DNA of 64,000 nt from Adenophora triphylla var. japonica (GCA_022495995.1 JAFEMH010007522.1:22589-86588); one strand, 5' to 3'; positions 1 to 12,559 are shown, counted from the first letter of the stretch. Translations and numbers: made by a program. Notes: a model not told the origin generated them from the sequence alone.

Positions 1-32
<32 letters not shown>
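1..32. repeat. (AT)n microsatellite
   Basis: Uninterrupted AT dinucleotide run at the left edge of the window; its true length to the left is unknown. Confidence 0.95.
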
Positions 33-34
<2 letters not shown>

Positions 35-360
35 CGACTGCACATTGTAACTAAATAATTGGACAGCAACAACTCCTACCGTTGTGGATATTCAGTTATT
101 AACGGGTCAATGATAGACAAGTTTAGACTAAACTAATGAAAACAAGAAAGATTGCTAGTTGAATTGTAGAACTGCCCTTGTATCCTCCAATGGAAGTAAT
201 AATAATCTACATTGACCAAAAAAAGAAGAAGATATAAATTAGATTTTAAAACTAAAATTGAGAAATATAAAATTGGGAGAGAGAAGAAGAGATTTACAGT
301 CTCTTTGCTTGATAAGTTGAAGGTTTACACAATCAAGTAAGATAGTATTCAAGCAAAACA
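33..360 (+). promoter_or_regulatory. Upstream region of the receptor kinase gene
   Basis: AT-rich 5' flank. A TATA-like TATAAATT lies at 233-240, about 120 bases before the ATG, and a W-box-like TTGACC lies at 212-217. The same stretch, including the TTGACC, recurs in diverged form at about 12562-12840 before the pseudogene copy, so the promoter was duplicated together with the gene. Function is inferred from position only. Confidence 0.4.
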
Positions 361-3300
361 ATGGCGATGGAGTGTCCTTGCATACAACTATTTTTCTGGT
401 CCATCTTGTTTTCCATCTTCATAATCTCCAACGCAGCAGATATAATCTCCCCAACTCAATCCATTAGAGATGGGGAAAACATATCTTCAGCTGGTGGACA
501 ATTTGAAATGGGATTTTTCAGCCCGGGTGTTTCGAAAAACAGATATGTTGGCATATGGTACAAGAAGATATCAACAGTGATACACACAGTTGTTTGGGTA
601 GCCAATAGGGAAACTCCGATCCTTGATTCATCGGGTATTTTAATGGTCAACAACGAAGGAATTCTCACACTGGTCAACGGCAATGGGACCACCATTTGGA
701 GCACAAACTCAACAGGACCTGTAAGAGATTCAATAGCACAGCTTCTTGATTCAGGAAATCTCGTAATGAGAAACAGGGATGATGACAAGCCAGAAAACTA
801 CTTGTGGCAGAGTTTTGATTATATAAGTGATACACTTTTACCAGGCATGAAGCTTGGAACTGATTTTAAAACCGGCAGAGAAAGGCATATGACTCCATGG
901 AAGAGCAGTGATGACCCTTCCAGAGGTGATTACCTACATTACCTTGATCCACGTGGATTTCCCCAATTGATTATAGGCAAGAAGGACTCAATGGATCAGT
1001 ACTGTTCTGGACCCTGGAATGGTCTCAAGTTTAGTGGAGCGACATATATGAAACCTAATCAGGTATTCAGGTACTATCTCGTCTTTGATCAAGATGAGGC
1101 TTACTACGGTTACGGGCTTGTTGATGAGGCGGTGGTCACGAGGCTGGTAATAAATCCGAATGGTATCGTCCAGCGGTTTGTATGGATCGATAGAACCCGC
1201 AGGTGGGAGGTCTACCTAAATGCACAGTCAGACTTCTGTGACACTTATGCATCCTGTGGTGCACATGGTAGCTGTAATATTGACAATGACCCGAGATGCA
1301 GGTGTCTACAAGGGTTTGTGCCTAAAGATCAAAATAACTGGGCCAAAGCAGATTGGTCACAAGGGTGTGTACGAAAGACTCCCTTTGATTGTGAAAAAGG
1401 AGAGAAATCAGGGTTTCGAAAATACTCGAAAATCAAACTGCCAGACGCTCGGAAATCTTGGTTTAATAGAACCATGACCCTGGAAGAATGTAAGGTTTTT
1501 TGCCTAAGAAACTGCTCTTGCATGGCATACACAAGTTTAGACATAAGTAGCGGACGCGAGGGAAGTGGATGTCTTCTCTGGTTTGGAGAACTTATTGATA
1601 TCAGAGTGTACCCACAATCAGGGCAAGACATCTATATAAGGATGTCTTTATCGGATATAGGTATTATATTCGTTCAAACTACCCAAAATTTTCAGAAATA
1701 ATTTGCTTTTTGATGTCTACTTCCTCATTTTCTTGCTTTTAATTGCTCTGTATGCAGATATTGTCAGGAAAAAGAAAACAACATACATTGTCATTTCTGT
1801 AGTATTAACATCAATGCTTCTGCTGGGATTGAGCCTTGTCTTGTATGTCTGGAAAAAGAAGAAGGAAAAGGCCCAAGGTAATAAGTAACTCCATATGAAA
1901 TAAATGAGTTAGATAAAAGATAACCATTATGATCAATTTTGGAGCTAAAATATTCCAGTCTATTCCTTGTTATAATCCAATGAGTTTTGTAAAGATTCCA
2001 CTATAAACAATCTACTGCAAATCTGCAGGGAAAACAGGAGAAGATCCAGAAGAAAGTAAAACTGCTGAGTACCAGAAGGAAGATTTAGACTTGCCTTTCT
2101 ATGAATATGATACAATAGCCTGTGCCACAGATAACTTCTCAATCAGCAATAAGATTGGGGAGGGTGGTTTCGGACCAGTCTACAAGGTAAAGCACCGATC
2201 TCTGTCTAAATGAGAGCTATATGATACACAATTTTTCCATAGCACGGGAAGGATAGCTAATTCCTGTCAAAATGTTTTCTTGTTTCCTTATGTTTTTCTG
2301 CTTTTCTAGTTTGGGATGGGCCCTGCCTCATCCCCTCTCTACCCATTCATGACTATTGATAAGTCACTACATCAGATCCCTTGAAACTATAGGCATAAAA
2401 CCAGAGAAATTATCAATCTTAAACTGTTAAGAACATCAGCTTGCAGAAAACTAAACTATCTCACAAATATAGTTCTTACATAGATCAATTAACAAATTAT
2501 CTAAGCTGATATGGATATTGATTTTGTTTCATTAGCAAGCAGAAAAATCTATTTACATGGGCATCACGCATTTATTTCCATGCAGTTCTAGGTCGTTTGA
2601 CACCCTACCACTGCATCCACTTTAGTCAACAATATTACTGAGACTAACTAAAGAGATGATATTAGGGAATATTGATCGACGGACAAGAGATAGCTGTAAA
2701 GAGGCTCTCTGAGAATTCAATTCAAGGGGCAACTGAATTCAAGAATGAAGTTATATGCATTGTAAAACTTCAGCACCGAAACCTGGTGAAGCTTCTAGGA
2801 TGTTGCATTCACGGAGAGAAAATGTTGATCTATGAATACATGCCAAACAGAAGCTTGGATTCCTTCATATTCGGTTTGTGACTATCAAAAATCTTTATAC
2901 TCCCTCCATCCCAAAATGATCTTCCTACTTTTTTTGCCGTTACTACGAAGGAAGTTTGAGCAATAAATTTAGGTTGATTTAACTGTACTAGTGTAAATCT
3001 AAAATTTGTAATTGATACACCATCAACAATACTATCAATAACAAGTTTTATATTTTCATTAGGATGATTAAATCAACCTAAAATAATTTCTCAAAGTTCC
3101 TTCGTAGTAATGATGAAAAAATTGAGAAGATCATATTGGGACAGAGGGAGTATATTTATCTTGAATGGTGTGATTTTATAATCATATATTTTTGCCTCCT
3201 GACCATAGTATTCTCATGGAATTGGTCATTAAGATGGAAAATCAGATTTATATTTCTATCAGTTAAGTTTCATTGTAATGGAATTCAGCTTGCTACAGAA

Positions 3301-4174
3301 AATAATTAACACTGAAAGAACAATGGACAGATAAAACCAAGAGACTGCTCCTGGACTGGCCAAAGCGGTTCAACATCATCAACGGGATTTCGCGAGGACT
3401 TCTATATCTTCATCAAGATTCCAGACTCAGAATTATCCACAGAGATCTCAAAGCTGGAAATATTCTACTCGATCGCGAGATGAATCCAAAGATTTCAGAC
3501 TTCGGCATGGCTAGGAGTTTCAGAGGCAATGAGACTGAAGCAGAAACGACCAGAGTGGTTGGAACATAGTAAGAGTTTCTTGGTATTCTTTTTAAAGCAT
3601 TTTTACATTTGGAATGGATTCTGATAGCAATTATCCTGTAGTGGCTACATGTCCCCAGAGTACGCAATCGATGGGCTCTTCTCAGTGAAATCAGATGTCT
3701 TTAGTTTCGGAGTTTTGGTGCTAGAGATTGTGAGTGCAAAAAAGAATAGAGGCTTTCAACATGAAGGACACTTTCTTAACCTTCTTGGTCATGTAAGTAT
3801 GCAACTTAAGAGTGTTTAAAATTGTTTCCAATACACATAAAAGCTAAGAAAAATGTTCATCTTTGATATTTTAGGCCTGGAAACTCTACCAAGAAGACAG
3901 ATCTTTTGAGATGCTTGATGCATCAGTGGAGGACTCGTGCAACTACTATCAAGTGTTACGATCAATTCATGTAGGACTGCTGTGCGTTCAACAAAACCCA
4001 GAACATAGGCCAAGCATGTCAGAGGTGATTCTGATGCTGAGCAGTGAGGGTGCATTAGATCCCCCTACTCAACCCGGTTTCTTCAATGAAAGATATATTC
4101 TTGGAGCAAATATATTGAGCAAGAATGACTTTAGTACAGCCGAGATGACTGTCTCAATGTTAAGTCCTCGATAG
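361..4174 (+). CDS. G-type lectin S-receptor-like serine/threonine protein kinase, seven exons, intact
   Basis: Exons read from GT..AG borders with continuous phase: 361-1660, 1758-1877, 2029-2186, 2666-2873, 3331-3568, 3642-3792, 3875-4174, giving 824 residues, the usual length for the family. Residues 1-26 are a signal peptide, followed by a B-lectin domain, an S-locus glycoprotein domain, an EGF-like Cys region and a PAN domain, all in exon 1. A membrane segment at about 443-463 (exon 2) is followed by a basic stop-transfer KKKK. The kinase domain has [10 protein letters not shown] at 516-526, catalytic Lys538, HRD at 632-634 and DFG at 652-654, then SPEY. HRD has the Arg before Asp, so it should be an active RD kinase. 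It would act at the plasma membrane; the ligand is unknown. The seven-exon structure is typical of the family. A damaged tandem copy lies at 12841-21023. The exon 5 acceptor was placed at 3330 because it keeps the frame. Confidence 0.9.
2900..3150. mobile_element. Stowaway-type MITE in intron 4 of the receptor kinase
   Basis: Starts CTCCCTCCATCCC and ends GGGACAGAGGGAG, an inverted repeat, flanked by TA on both sides. The interior is also largely self-complementary (AGGTTGATTTA against TAAATCAACCT). TA targets and CTCCCTCC termini define Stowaway (Tc1/mariner-type) MITEs. It has no coding capacity. Confidence 0.9.
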
Positions 4175-4412
4175 AAAAACACACCAAAATTTTACCCCTA
4201 TGGCTCAAAATTCAAAAGTCATTACATTTTTTGTAAATATCCATTGTTGGGCAATAGTAAAGAGTTAAGGGAATTACTACTGCAAGTCTGCAACACAACA
4301 AGTATGTAAATTTTATACTATAAGAATGTCGATGGTAGTTACATAGGGGGTTCTACTATCGAATTGCACTAACAAGTGTCCCAAAGGCGATTGCTAAGAA
4401 TCTTACGGTAGA
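4175..4412. other. 3' flank of the receptor kinase gene
   Basis: Non-coding. The first 60 bases match the 3' flank of the pseudogene copy (AAAACACACCAAA followed by TTTTACCC). That conserved stretch was later split in the second copy by the insertion at 21047-21699. No further feature is seen before the Copia LTR. Confidence 0.5.
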
Positions 4413-5883
4413 TGTTGGTGTTATGCCCTACGCTTATAACTATTTTGACTCATAGTTAATACCGTTATGTAATCTTCTTTACCATTTATAATAGAGAATG
4501 TTAATTTTGATTATTATATGTTTTACATGTTTATTATAATAATCTGTATCCCTAGTTATTGTGAATAACTAGTATAAGTTGGTAATGGATAATCATAGAG
4601 ATGATTATATGCAAGGGGATGCACATTACGCTTATGGGTACGTGTTAGAGAACAAGGTACTGGACAGACCCACCTATGAGATTTATGTCATGGTCTATGA
4701 TCATATATGTCATAATTAAATCTCATGGTAGTCGTGTCATTAGAATCCTTAGTACCTGAGATTATCATCGTCTTCCACATGATGAAACGTTATGTTTGAT
4801 GTAGTCTAACACTATCTTTAATATGATAGCAATAAGGGTTATGTTGGCATGACCGGATTCTTGTAGGGAAGAATGATAAGTCAAGATGGGATTTGTCCCT
4901 CGTAAAAAGAGATGTTTGATTGGGCCCCTCGACGAATAGTGTTGATTAAATGTATGGCCATACTCAAGAGATTTGATAGAGATCAAATGCACTTGGATTA
5001 TCAACATATTCGGAATCGAGAAAGCATTGAACAATATAAGTTGACGTGGACCATGACTTAGGTTCAATATGACATCGTGAGATAAAGGGATTGTGACAAT
5101 GATCTATCAAGGAATCAAGCTTTGATGTTATATTTAATTTGGTGGACATAATGGCTTGCTAGAGACCACTTATGTCTTGTGAGGATTGATGTTTCAACTC
5201 ACTACCAACATAAATATAATTCCTATAGGGTCACACACAAAGAACAGATTGAAAAATGACTCAAATATGGAAAAAAGGTAGGGGCGATCGCGCGCCTTGG
5301 AAGGGGCGATCGCGCCCAATCTCTGGACAAAGGGGGCGATCGCGCCCCACCGTCTGACCTGCTCCGGTTTTGGCTTGGATTAGGGTTTTCTTCCTAATTG
5401 TTAGGGATATTTATAAAGTATAAATAGCCCCCTTTTTTCCTCGGCCAAGGCACATGAAAATTAGGGTTTATGAAACACTAATTCCTTGATTTTGATTACG
5501 AATCAAAACTCCATAGATTCAATTCCATAACAGTCATAGATTGTTGGAAAAAGTTTCAACAATAGAGGATCATTTAGCAATCCTACAAGATATCGATCTT
5601 GGTTCGTTCGCGTTTGGATTACCAATAGAGGGTGATTGCTTTACCACCTAAAGCTTGAAGTCCTACCATTGATTGATTCATCACAAGGAAAAACAAGGAG
5701 AAGATCAAAGTTTCGTCTACGATTCAAATTGGATTACGAATTCGTGTACGAAAGACAAAATCGCAGCAAAGGTAGTAAATCTATATTCATAGTTTTAATT
5801 TATTCATATTAAACGGATTCATGGCTAGGATTTTGTGATTTATGCTAAGTCTTCCGCTGCGCATGTTGTCCCAAAACCCAACA
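4413..5883 (+). repeat. Copia 5' LTR
   Basis: Starts TGTTGGTGTTATGCCC and ends CCCAAAACCCAACA, the TGTTGG..CCAACA ends of many plant Copia LTRs, immediately before a tRNA-Met PBS. A TATA-like TATAAATA lies at 5419-5426. Three GGGCGATCGCGC modules at 5281-5348 give a local GC island in an AT-rich LTR. There is no 3' partner in the window. Confidence 0.85.
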
Positions 5884-5884
5884 T

Positions 5885-5896
5885 TGGTATCAGAGC
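5885..5896 (+). other. Copia primer binding site (initiator tRNA-Met)
   Basis: TGGTATCAGAGC is complementary to the 3' end of plant initiator tRNA-Met and sits one base after the LTR end. Confidence 0.9.
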
Positions 5897-6895
5897 CACG
5901 TTTAATCATGATTAGGTTAAATTGGCATGCTAGATATAATTGGATTATATGCTTTAACATGCTAGATGATATAGATTGATGATTCTATATGTATTGTTTT
6001 GTGAAACAATTATATGCGATATAACATGATTGTGATTAATAGATGATTGATGTGATTAATCTTCTACATGGGTTATTGATCTCTTTAATTTGATTAATTA
6101 GATTAGTAAATTCTCAAATTGAAACAAATCGTTTGTTTAGAATTTAATGTTCATATTTAATCTGATTAACATGATTGTTTGAATCCTTAAATTTTGAGAA
6201 TTGAATAATTATGTAGTTAATAATTGTTATTTATTACATGATTATTTGTATGATCCTAAAGTAGGATATTATGTGAAATCCCATGTTCATGATTATGTAC
6301 ACATAAGTTATATATACAACCATGCGATGTTTGTTGCTATATGAAAAAACCTTCTTAAATGTTTAAGTTTTATGCCACCCCTTGATTAGAACACTTGTGA
6401 AATATTCGGATATTTTGATGTAATTTCGACTCAGTTGGGTGCATCATTATATCTTAATATGGATCAAGATGAGATAACGGTTGATGTAGTTTCTACTCAG
6501 TTTGGTGCATCGTTCTATGTGTCCCATACGTTTGAAAAAGGTTAAACTTAATTGGTGCTTTCAAAAGAGTTTTGACCCAAGGCATAGATGAGATTATAAC
6601 ATGTGTTGACATAAGATGTCTAGAATCTCATAAAAGATCTAAGAGTCATATAAGATATATAAGATATAATTGATAAATGTTATCTACCTAAATAACTTGA
6701 TTTCGGGCATTGACTCAGTTAAACCAAAATTAAGTGAAATATGGATCTTAGCCCATTATAATTATATAATACATGCTTGTATTTGAAGGTGTATAATTTA
6801 GTGGGAGTAATTATGAAATACACTATTTGTCTCTTAGATGGTAAATAAATTGATACTTATATGTGTTCATATTGTTTGTATATCTTATTGTAGAA
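5897..6895. other. Copia leader, non-coding
   Basis: AT-rich leader between PBS and gag with no long reading frame. I see no separate feature in it. Confidence 0.5.
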
Positions 6896-8020
6896 ATGAC
6901 ATCAAACAATAATCAACCCTTGTCGCTGTGATCCTTCCTTGAGAAGGACAAGCTCGAAGAGAACGGTACAAACTATTCTGATTGGATCAGAAGCTTAAGA
7001 ATTGTTCTTAGGCAAGAAAAGAAATTGTACGTTCTTGGCGAACCCATTCCAGCAGAACTCACTGCCAATGCTGTAAGGGCCGATAAGGAACAATATAAGA
7101 AACATGTTGATGATTCTAATGATGTTGCTTGCCTTATGCTTGCCACCATGTGTAAGGCTCTTCAGAAGGACCTAGCACAACGCTTAAAAGAAATGTATCA
7201 AGTGCAAGCTAGGCAAGAGAGGTATGATGTGGTGAAGACTCTTAATGTATGCAAGATGCAAGAGAGGCAGTCGGTAGGTCCTCATGTCCTTAAGATGAAA
7301 GGATATATTGAGCAACTTGATAGGCTTGAGTATCCTATGAGTTTGGAACTCACAACGGATACGATATTGAATTCATTGCTCGAAAGTTATGGTCATTTCA
7401 TTATGAACTATAACATGAGTGGAATGGAAAAGAATCTGTCAGAATTGCATGTGATGCTTAAGACTGCAGAGAAAAATATCAAGAAGCCTAATACCGCAAA
7501 TGTGTTAATGGTTAACAAAGGAAATGGGTTCAAAAAGGAATGCAAAGTAGCTAAAGCAAAGGTTGCTAAACCTAAGGCAAAAGTTGCCAGTGCCGAAGAG
7601 GCTAAACCCAAAGTGTCTCAAAAGGATGCAATTTGCTACCATTGCCAAGAGGTTGGTCATTGGAAGCGAAATTGTAAGGCTTATCAGGAAGGCCTAAAAG
7701 TGAAGAAGGGCAATACGATTGCTACTGCTTCAGGTATCTATGTGATAGATATTTTCCTTTCTACTTCTAGTTCATGGGTATTGGATACCGGATGTGGATC
7801 TCATATTTGTATAAATGTCCAGAGACTAAAGAATAGAAAGCTACTTAAAGAAGGTGAAGTGGACCTGCGTGTGGGGAATGGAGCAAGAGTTGCTGCATTA
7901 GCCGTAGGAACTTGTGAAGTTACTTTACCTAGTGGACTAGTACTTGTTTTGAACAATTGTTATTACGTTCCGGATTTGAGTAGGAATATTATTTCAGTGT
8001 CTTGTTTGGATAACGAATGA
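6896..8020 (+). pseudogene. Copia gag and protease
   Basis: One frame from the ATG at 6896, broken by a TGA at 6929-6931 and closed by another TGA at 8018-8020. The long open part (from 7025) has the UBN2-type gag helices, a basic K/A-rich linker, a CCHC zinc knuckle (CYHCQEVGHWKRNC, from about 7634) and the protease motif WVLDTGCGSHIC at about 7776-7811. Gag packages the RNA and the aspartic protease cuts the polyprotein. The stops make a functional product unlikely. Confidence 0.85.
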
Positions 8021-9964
8021 TATAGTTTTCTTATTGAGAATAAGAAGTTTTCTATTTATTTAAATGATATGCTTTATTGTATTGCACATTCATTTAATGG
8101 CCTTTATATCCTTGATAATGAGAAACAAAATAATGTCGAAGATATCTATAATGTAAATAAGAAATCTAAACCGAATGATGTGAACAACACATACATGTGA
8201 CATTGTCGGCTTGGTCATATAAATGAGGAACGTATATCTAAACTCCATAAAGATAGACTTTTAGACTCACATGATTATGAATCATATGAGATATGCGAAT
8301 CTTGTTTATTGGGTAAAATGACCAAGCCACCCTTCACTAAGAGTAGTGAAAGGGCTAGTGACTTATTGGCCCTTGTACATACAGATGTATGTGGACCATT
8401 AAGTAGCATTGCTAGGGGAGGATTTCGGTATTTCATTACATTCACTGATGACTTATCTAGATATGGCTATGTCTATCTGATGAAGCACAAAAGTGAATCG
8501 TTTGAGATATTTAGAATATTTCAAAATGAAGTACAAAATCAACTTGGCAAAACTATTAAAGTACTTCGATCCGATCGAGGTGGTGAATATTTAAGCAAAG
8601 AGTTTGACAATCATCTCAAAAACTGTGGAATCGTTTCAGAGTTGACTCCACCTGGAACACCACAATGAAATAGTGTATCTGAGAGGAGGAATAGAACCTT
8701 GTTGGACATGGCTCGTTCGATGATGAGTCAAGTTGACCTTCCTGTTTTCTTTTGGGGACATGCATTAGAGACTGCTGCGTTCACACTAAATAGAGTCCCT
8801 ACTAAATCGGCTCCTAAGACCCCAAATGAGATGTGGCACGGAAGAAAACCAAATTTGTCTTTCATGAAGATTTGGGGTTGCGAAGCTAATGTGAAGAGAC
8901 TTGTCTCCGATAAGTTAGCACCAAAATCTGACAAAGTTATTTTCGTTGGTTATCCCAAGGAAACTAAAGGATATTATTTTTACAACCGCAATGAGATTAA
9001 AGTGTTTATTGCTCAATATGGTACTTTTCTTGAGAAACAGTATCTCAATAAAGGATCTAGTGGGAGTAAAATTGATCTTGAAGAAATTTAAGAACCCGAA
9101 GATAACATGGAACCGAGAGTAGAGACGGAACCAAGTTCACAAGGAGTTGTGAAACCGGTTCAAGATACACAAGTCCTTCGCAGATCGGATAGGTTACTAT
9201 CCGAACCCGAGAGATATGGATTTCTCGTATCGGAAAGTAATGAAGTGGAAGTCATTGAGAATGACGAGCCTACTTCCTATCAAGAGACGATGTCCACTCC
9301 TGATTCAGATAAATGGCTATGGGCCATGGAATCCGAAATACAATCCATGCATGCATGATAATCAAGTTTGGAACTTGATTGATCCAACCTAAGGTGTAAA
9401 AACCATAAGGTGCAACTGGGTTTTCAAGAATAAGACCGACATAGATGGGAAGGTGCATACTTACAAGGCTAGGCTTGTAACAAAGGGATATAGGCAAATT
9501 CATGGTATAAAGACTATAAACTATGATGAAACCTTTTCGCCAGTTGCAATGTTTAAATCTATTAGAATTTTAATTGCCATAACCGCATATTATGACTATG
9601 AGATATGGCAAATGGATGTCAAAATAGCTTTCCTAAATGGGAAGCTACTTGAGGATGTATACATGACACAACCTGAAGGGTTTGTCGTTCCAAGAAATTC
9701 TAATAAAGTATACAAGTTGCAAAGATCCATATATGGGTTGAAGCAAGCTTCTAGGAGTTGGAATCTTTGTTTTGATGAATCGATCAAAGAGTTTGGCTTC
9801 ATCAAGAACGAAGATGAACCATGTGTATACATGAAAAACATTGGGAGCGTAGTACTATTTCTGATATTGTATGTCGATGATATCTTACTTATTGGAAACG
9901 ACATTCCTGCGCTTCAGACTATCGAGTCTTGGTTAGGGAAGTGTTTATCAATGAAAGATATGGG
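8021..9964 (+). pseudogene. Copia integrase and N-terminal reverse transcriptase
   Basis: Continues the gag-protease frame. It contains the integrase zinc region (HCRLGHINEER then CESCLLGKM), the DDE core (VHTDVCGPL, FTDDLSRYG, LRSDRGGEYLS), then the RT motifs WVFKNKTDIDGK, QMDVKIAFLNG, SIYGLKQASRSW and the catalytic YVDD at 9869-9880. In-frame stops occur after NNTYM, after PGTPQ and after DLEEI. Some sit where the family has Trp, consistent with TGG to TGA change. A 4-bp ATGC duplication near 9352 shifts the frame. The region is cut at 9964 by the solo LTR and resumes at 11371. Confidence 0.85.
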
Positions 9965-11370
9965 TGATAGGCTAAAGTCGCACGCCTACAAATTACTTAC
10001 CAAGACTCGGCTACAAAACTGCAGCAAGGACAAGTCCAGGGTCGATCCACTGAATAACGGTTATTTGTTTATGTAATAGTCACATACCGTTTGAGGGTCT
10101 AAGCTTGATTTTAATTAATTCCTAAGACGGGAATAAAAACTAGATTGAAAACAATTAAGGAAAAGCACTTTGGATCAATTATTTTCCCCGTCTATCATTT
10201 AAATATCATCGGTCAACTCTTTTCAATTTTACCATATTCACTCGATCACGAGATGTATTTCAATCTCTATCTCTTTCTTTGATATTAGTTAATAGCAGTG
10301 ATACACTCACTAATAACCCTAATCAATATTTAAACCTAACTGACACAGTCTAGATTCACAATACCAATTGATTACCGATTTAAGAGATTAAGATCGAGAA
10401 CACTTTCTAATGTTATTTCAATTAGATAATTGTCTATTTTCTCCTACTTCACAATCCACCATGACACATGCATAGACTATAAAGTTGCTACTTGTGAAAC
10501 CCTAAATTGACACAGTCTTAGGAAATTCTAGCAATAAATCAAAAACCAAGATATAACAATCGGCCTAATTGCAAAACCCTAGAAATCAATTTAATCAATT
10601 AAGAACAGAAGAAAATATAAATAGGATAAAAGAGATGAAAAGAAATTAACCTCAATTGAATTCAAGAACGGTTCCAATAATTAATCCAAAGCAAAAGAGT
10701 TTAGTTCTCCATGAACAATAATAAATCTCTCAAGGAAAAATAAAAGTTGGAACCCCAAATATTTTCTAAAAGGAAGTATATATACTTCCACCCTAAAAAC
10801 CTAATTCAATAAAGAAAATAAAAAGGAAAATCAAAATAGCTTCCAAACACACGCCAGGGCAAAAAGGAAAATAAAGAAAAAGAAAAGTTTCCAAACACAA
10901 TGCAGCTAAGTCAACAGAAGTGAACTGTCGTAGCACGATTTGTGAAAGAAATTTCAGTCGTGCTGAATAGTGGAACGATTCGTGAATAGTGTCACCACTC
11001 GTGCCATTATTGCCAAACCAATTTCCAGCTTTTCACTTTGGTCACAACACTTTCCAGCTTTGCAGTTTGGCCCCTGAACTTTATATTTCCAGCTTACTCC
11101 CCAGTTTTGCATAATTGCAGTTTGGTCCCTGGATTTTAAGATTTCTGCAAACCAGTCTTCCGCTTCAAGATCTTGACTTTGACTCCTCGAGAGTATTACA
11201 TCCGAATATGAAATAAAACAACTAAAATACCCTCGGATTACATCTTTTCTCACTAATTCTCTCAATACATAATTCACTCAAATTACATCAAATCTATACT
11301 AAATACATGAAAAATAAAGAATTATATGGACGAAAAACATAGGAATTAGATAGTATATTATGTTATATCA
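9965..11370. mobile_element. Solo LTR inserted in the Copia reverse transcriptase
   Basis: The 1406-bp insert begins TGATAGGC and ends GTTATATCA, so it has TG..CA ends with a TGATA/TATCA inverted repeat. It is flanked by a perfect 5-bp direct repeat, ATGGG, at 9960-9964 and 11371-11375. Removing it rejoins the RT frame at MKDMG/EVAYIIGIK. No PBS, PPT or coding region is visible, so this is a solo LTR left by recombination between two LTRs. Lineage and orientation are undetermined. Confidence 0.85.
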
Positions 11371-11857
11371 ATGGGTGAAGTCGCCTACATCATTGGCATC
11401 AAGATCTATAGAGATAGATCTAAAAGGATGATTGGTTTGAGTCAAAGTACTTAAGACTCAGTGTCCTTAGACAACCGGTGAGCGAAAGAGAATGAATGAG
11501 ATATGTTTCGGCAATTGGATCTATCATGTATGTTATGATTTGTACTAGACCTGATGTCGTATGCTCTAAGCATGATGAGTAAATACCAATCTGATCCTGG
11601 TGAAAACCATTGGATGATAGTTAAGACGATCCTTAAGTACTTAAGAAGGACTAAGGATGCGTTCTTGGTCTTTTGGAGGGATGAAAGATGATCTTGTTGT
11701 AAAGGGTTACACAGATGCAAGCTTCCAAATTAACAAAGATGATTTTAGATCGCAATCAGGGTTTGTGTTTATGCTTAATGGAGGTGCGATTTGTTGGAAG
11801 AGTTCCAAGCAGAGTACCATAGCCGATTTTAGATCGCAATCAAGATGCCAAATGTAG
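11371..11857 (+). pseudogene. Copia reverse transcriptase end and RNase H fragment
   Basis: Reading across frames gives GEVAYIIGIKIYRDRSKRMIGLS, then CTRPDVV, and the RNase H segment GYTDASFQINKDDFRSQSGFVF..GGAICWKSSKQSTIAD. A segment between the RT thumb and RNase H is missing and frames change repeatedly. An 18-bp stretch (GATTTTAGATCGCAATCA) occurs twice, near 11743 and 11825, and the second copy replaces the expected end of RNase H. Confidence 0.8.
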
Positions 11858-12284
11858 TCAGAATTTGAGGGTTTGAGTGAAAAAGACCAACCTTTTGGTG
11901 AAAAAGCTTGGTTCCTTCTGCTGTAACCCGGGCATTGAGTGTTAAGGGTTCAATCTGTTACAACAAACACTTGAAACAGCGTCACCGAATGTAGATATCT
12001 GGACTAGAAACTAGCTAGTCATGTATGTGTAACGAAACTTTGTCTTGGCTTGATGAGGTTGCACCTGGAAAAAGAAAACGAGGTTCATTAATGGCCTGGA
12101 AATGACAAAGACAACTGAATTAATGCCATAAAAAATCACAGAAGAGAAGGTGACGACTGAGTGAGCTTATAGATGAGAAAGAGCAACACTAATTTAAAAA
12201 AAAAAAAGAATAATAATAAATAACAATAAAAATAATAATAATAATAAGAAGAAGAAGAAGAAGAAGAAGAAGTATATATATATA
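11858..12284. other. Intergenic stretch with simple repeats
   Basis: No gene or LTR is recognised in 11858-12190. The right part holds (AAT)n and (GAA)n microsatellites at about 12207-12271 and a short (TA)n before the MITE. Confidence 0.5.
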
Positions 12285-12559
12285 CTCCCTCCGTCCCAAT
12301 AAAAGCTTCACTAATTACCCAAAAGGGCGTCCCGTTAGAAGCTTCACCTTTCCTTTTTTGGCAAAAAATCTTTACTATTTCCTCCACTCATTCTCTCTCC
12401 TACATTATTTTAATACTCACAACACCATTATAATTTACTATTTCCTCCACTAATTCTCTCTCCTATTTTCAAATTACACTCACAACATTTTTTTCCCTCC
12501 GATTTCCATAATTTGCGTGCCCACCCAAAAGGGTGAAGCACTTATTGGGACGGAGGGAG
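12285..12559. mobile_element. Stowaway-type MITE
   Basis: CTCCCTCCGTCCCAATAAAA at the left is inverted at the right (TTATTGGGACGGAGGGAG), with TA on both sides. It is the same family as the MITEs at 23234-23511 and 42189-42734 (shared interior such as AATCTTTACTATTTC and CACTCACAACA). Confidence 0.9.

Larger units (their letters stand above)
4413..11857 (+). mobile_element. Decayed Ty1/Copia LTR retrotransposon lacking its 3' LTR
   Basis: Order is 5' LTR (4413-5883), tRNA-Met PBS (5885-5896), leader, gag with zinc knuckle, protease, integrase, reverse transcriptase and RNase H. Integrase before RT is the Copia order. The coding frame is interrupted by several stops and one 4-bp duplication, and by a foreign solo LTR at 9965-11370. 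RNase H breaks off near 11857 and no second copy of the LTR follows, so the 3' end was lost by deletion or rearrangement. Confidence 0.9.
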
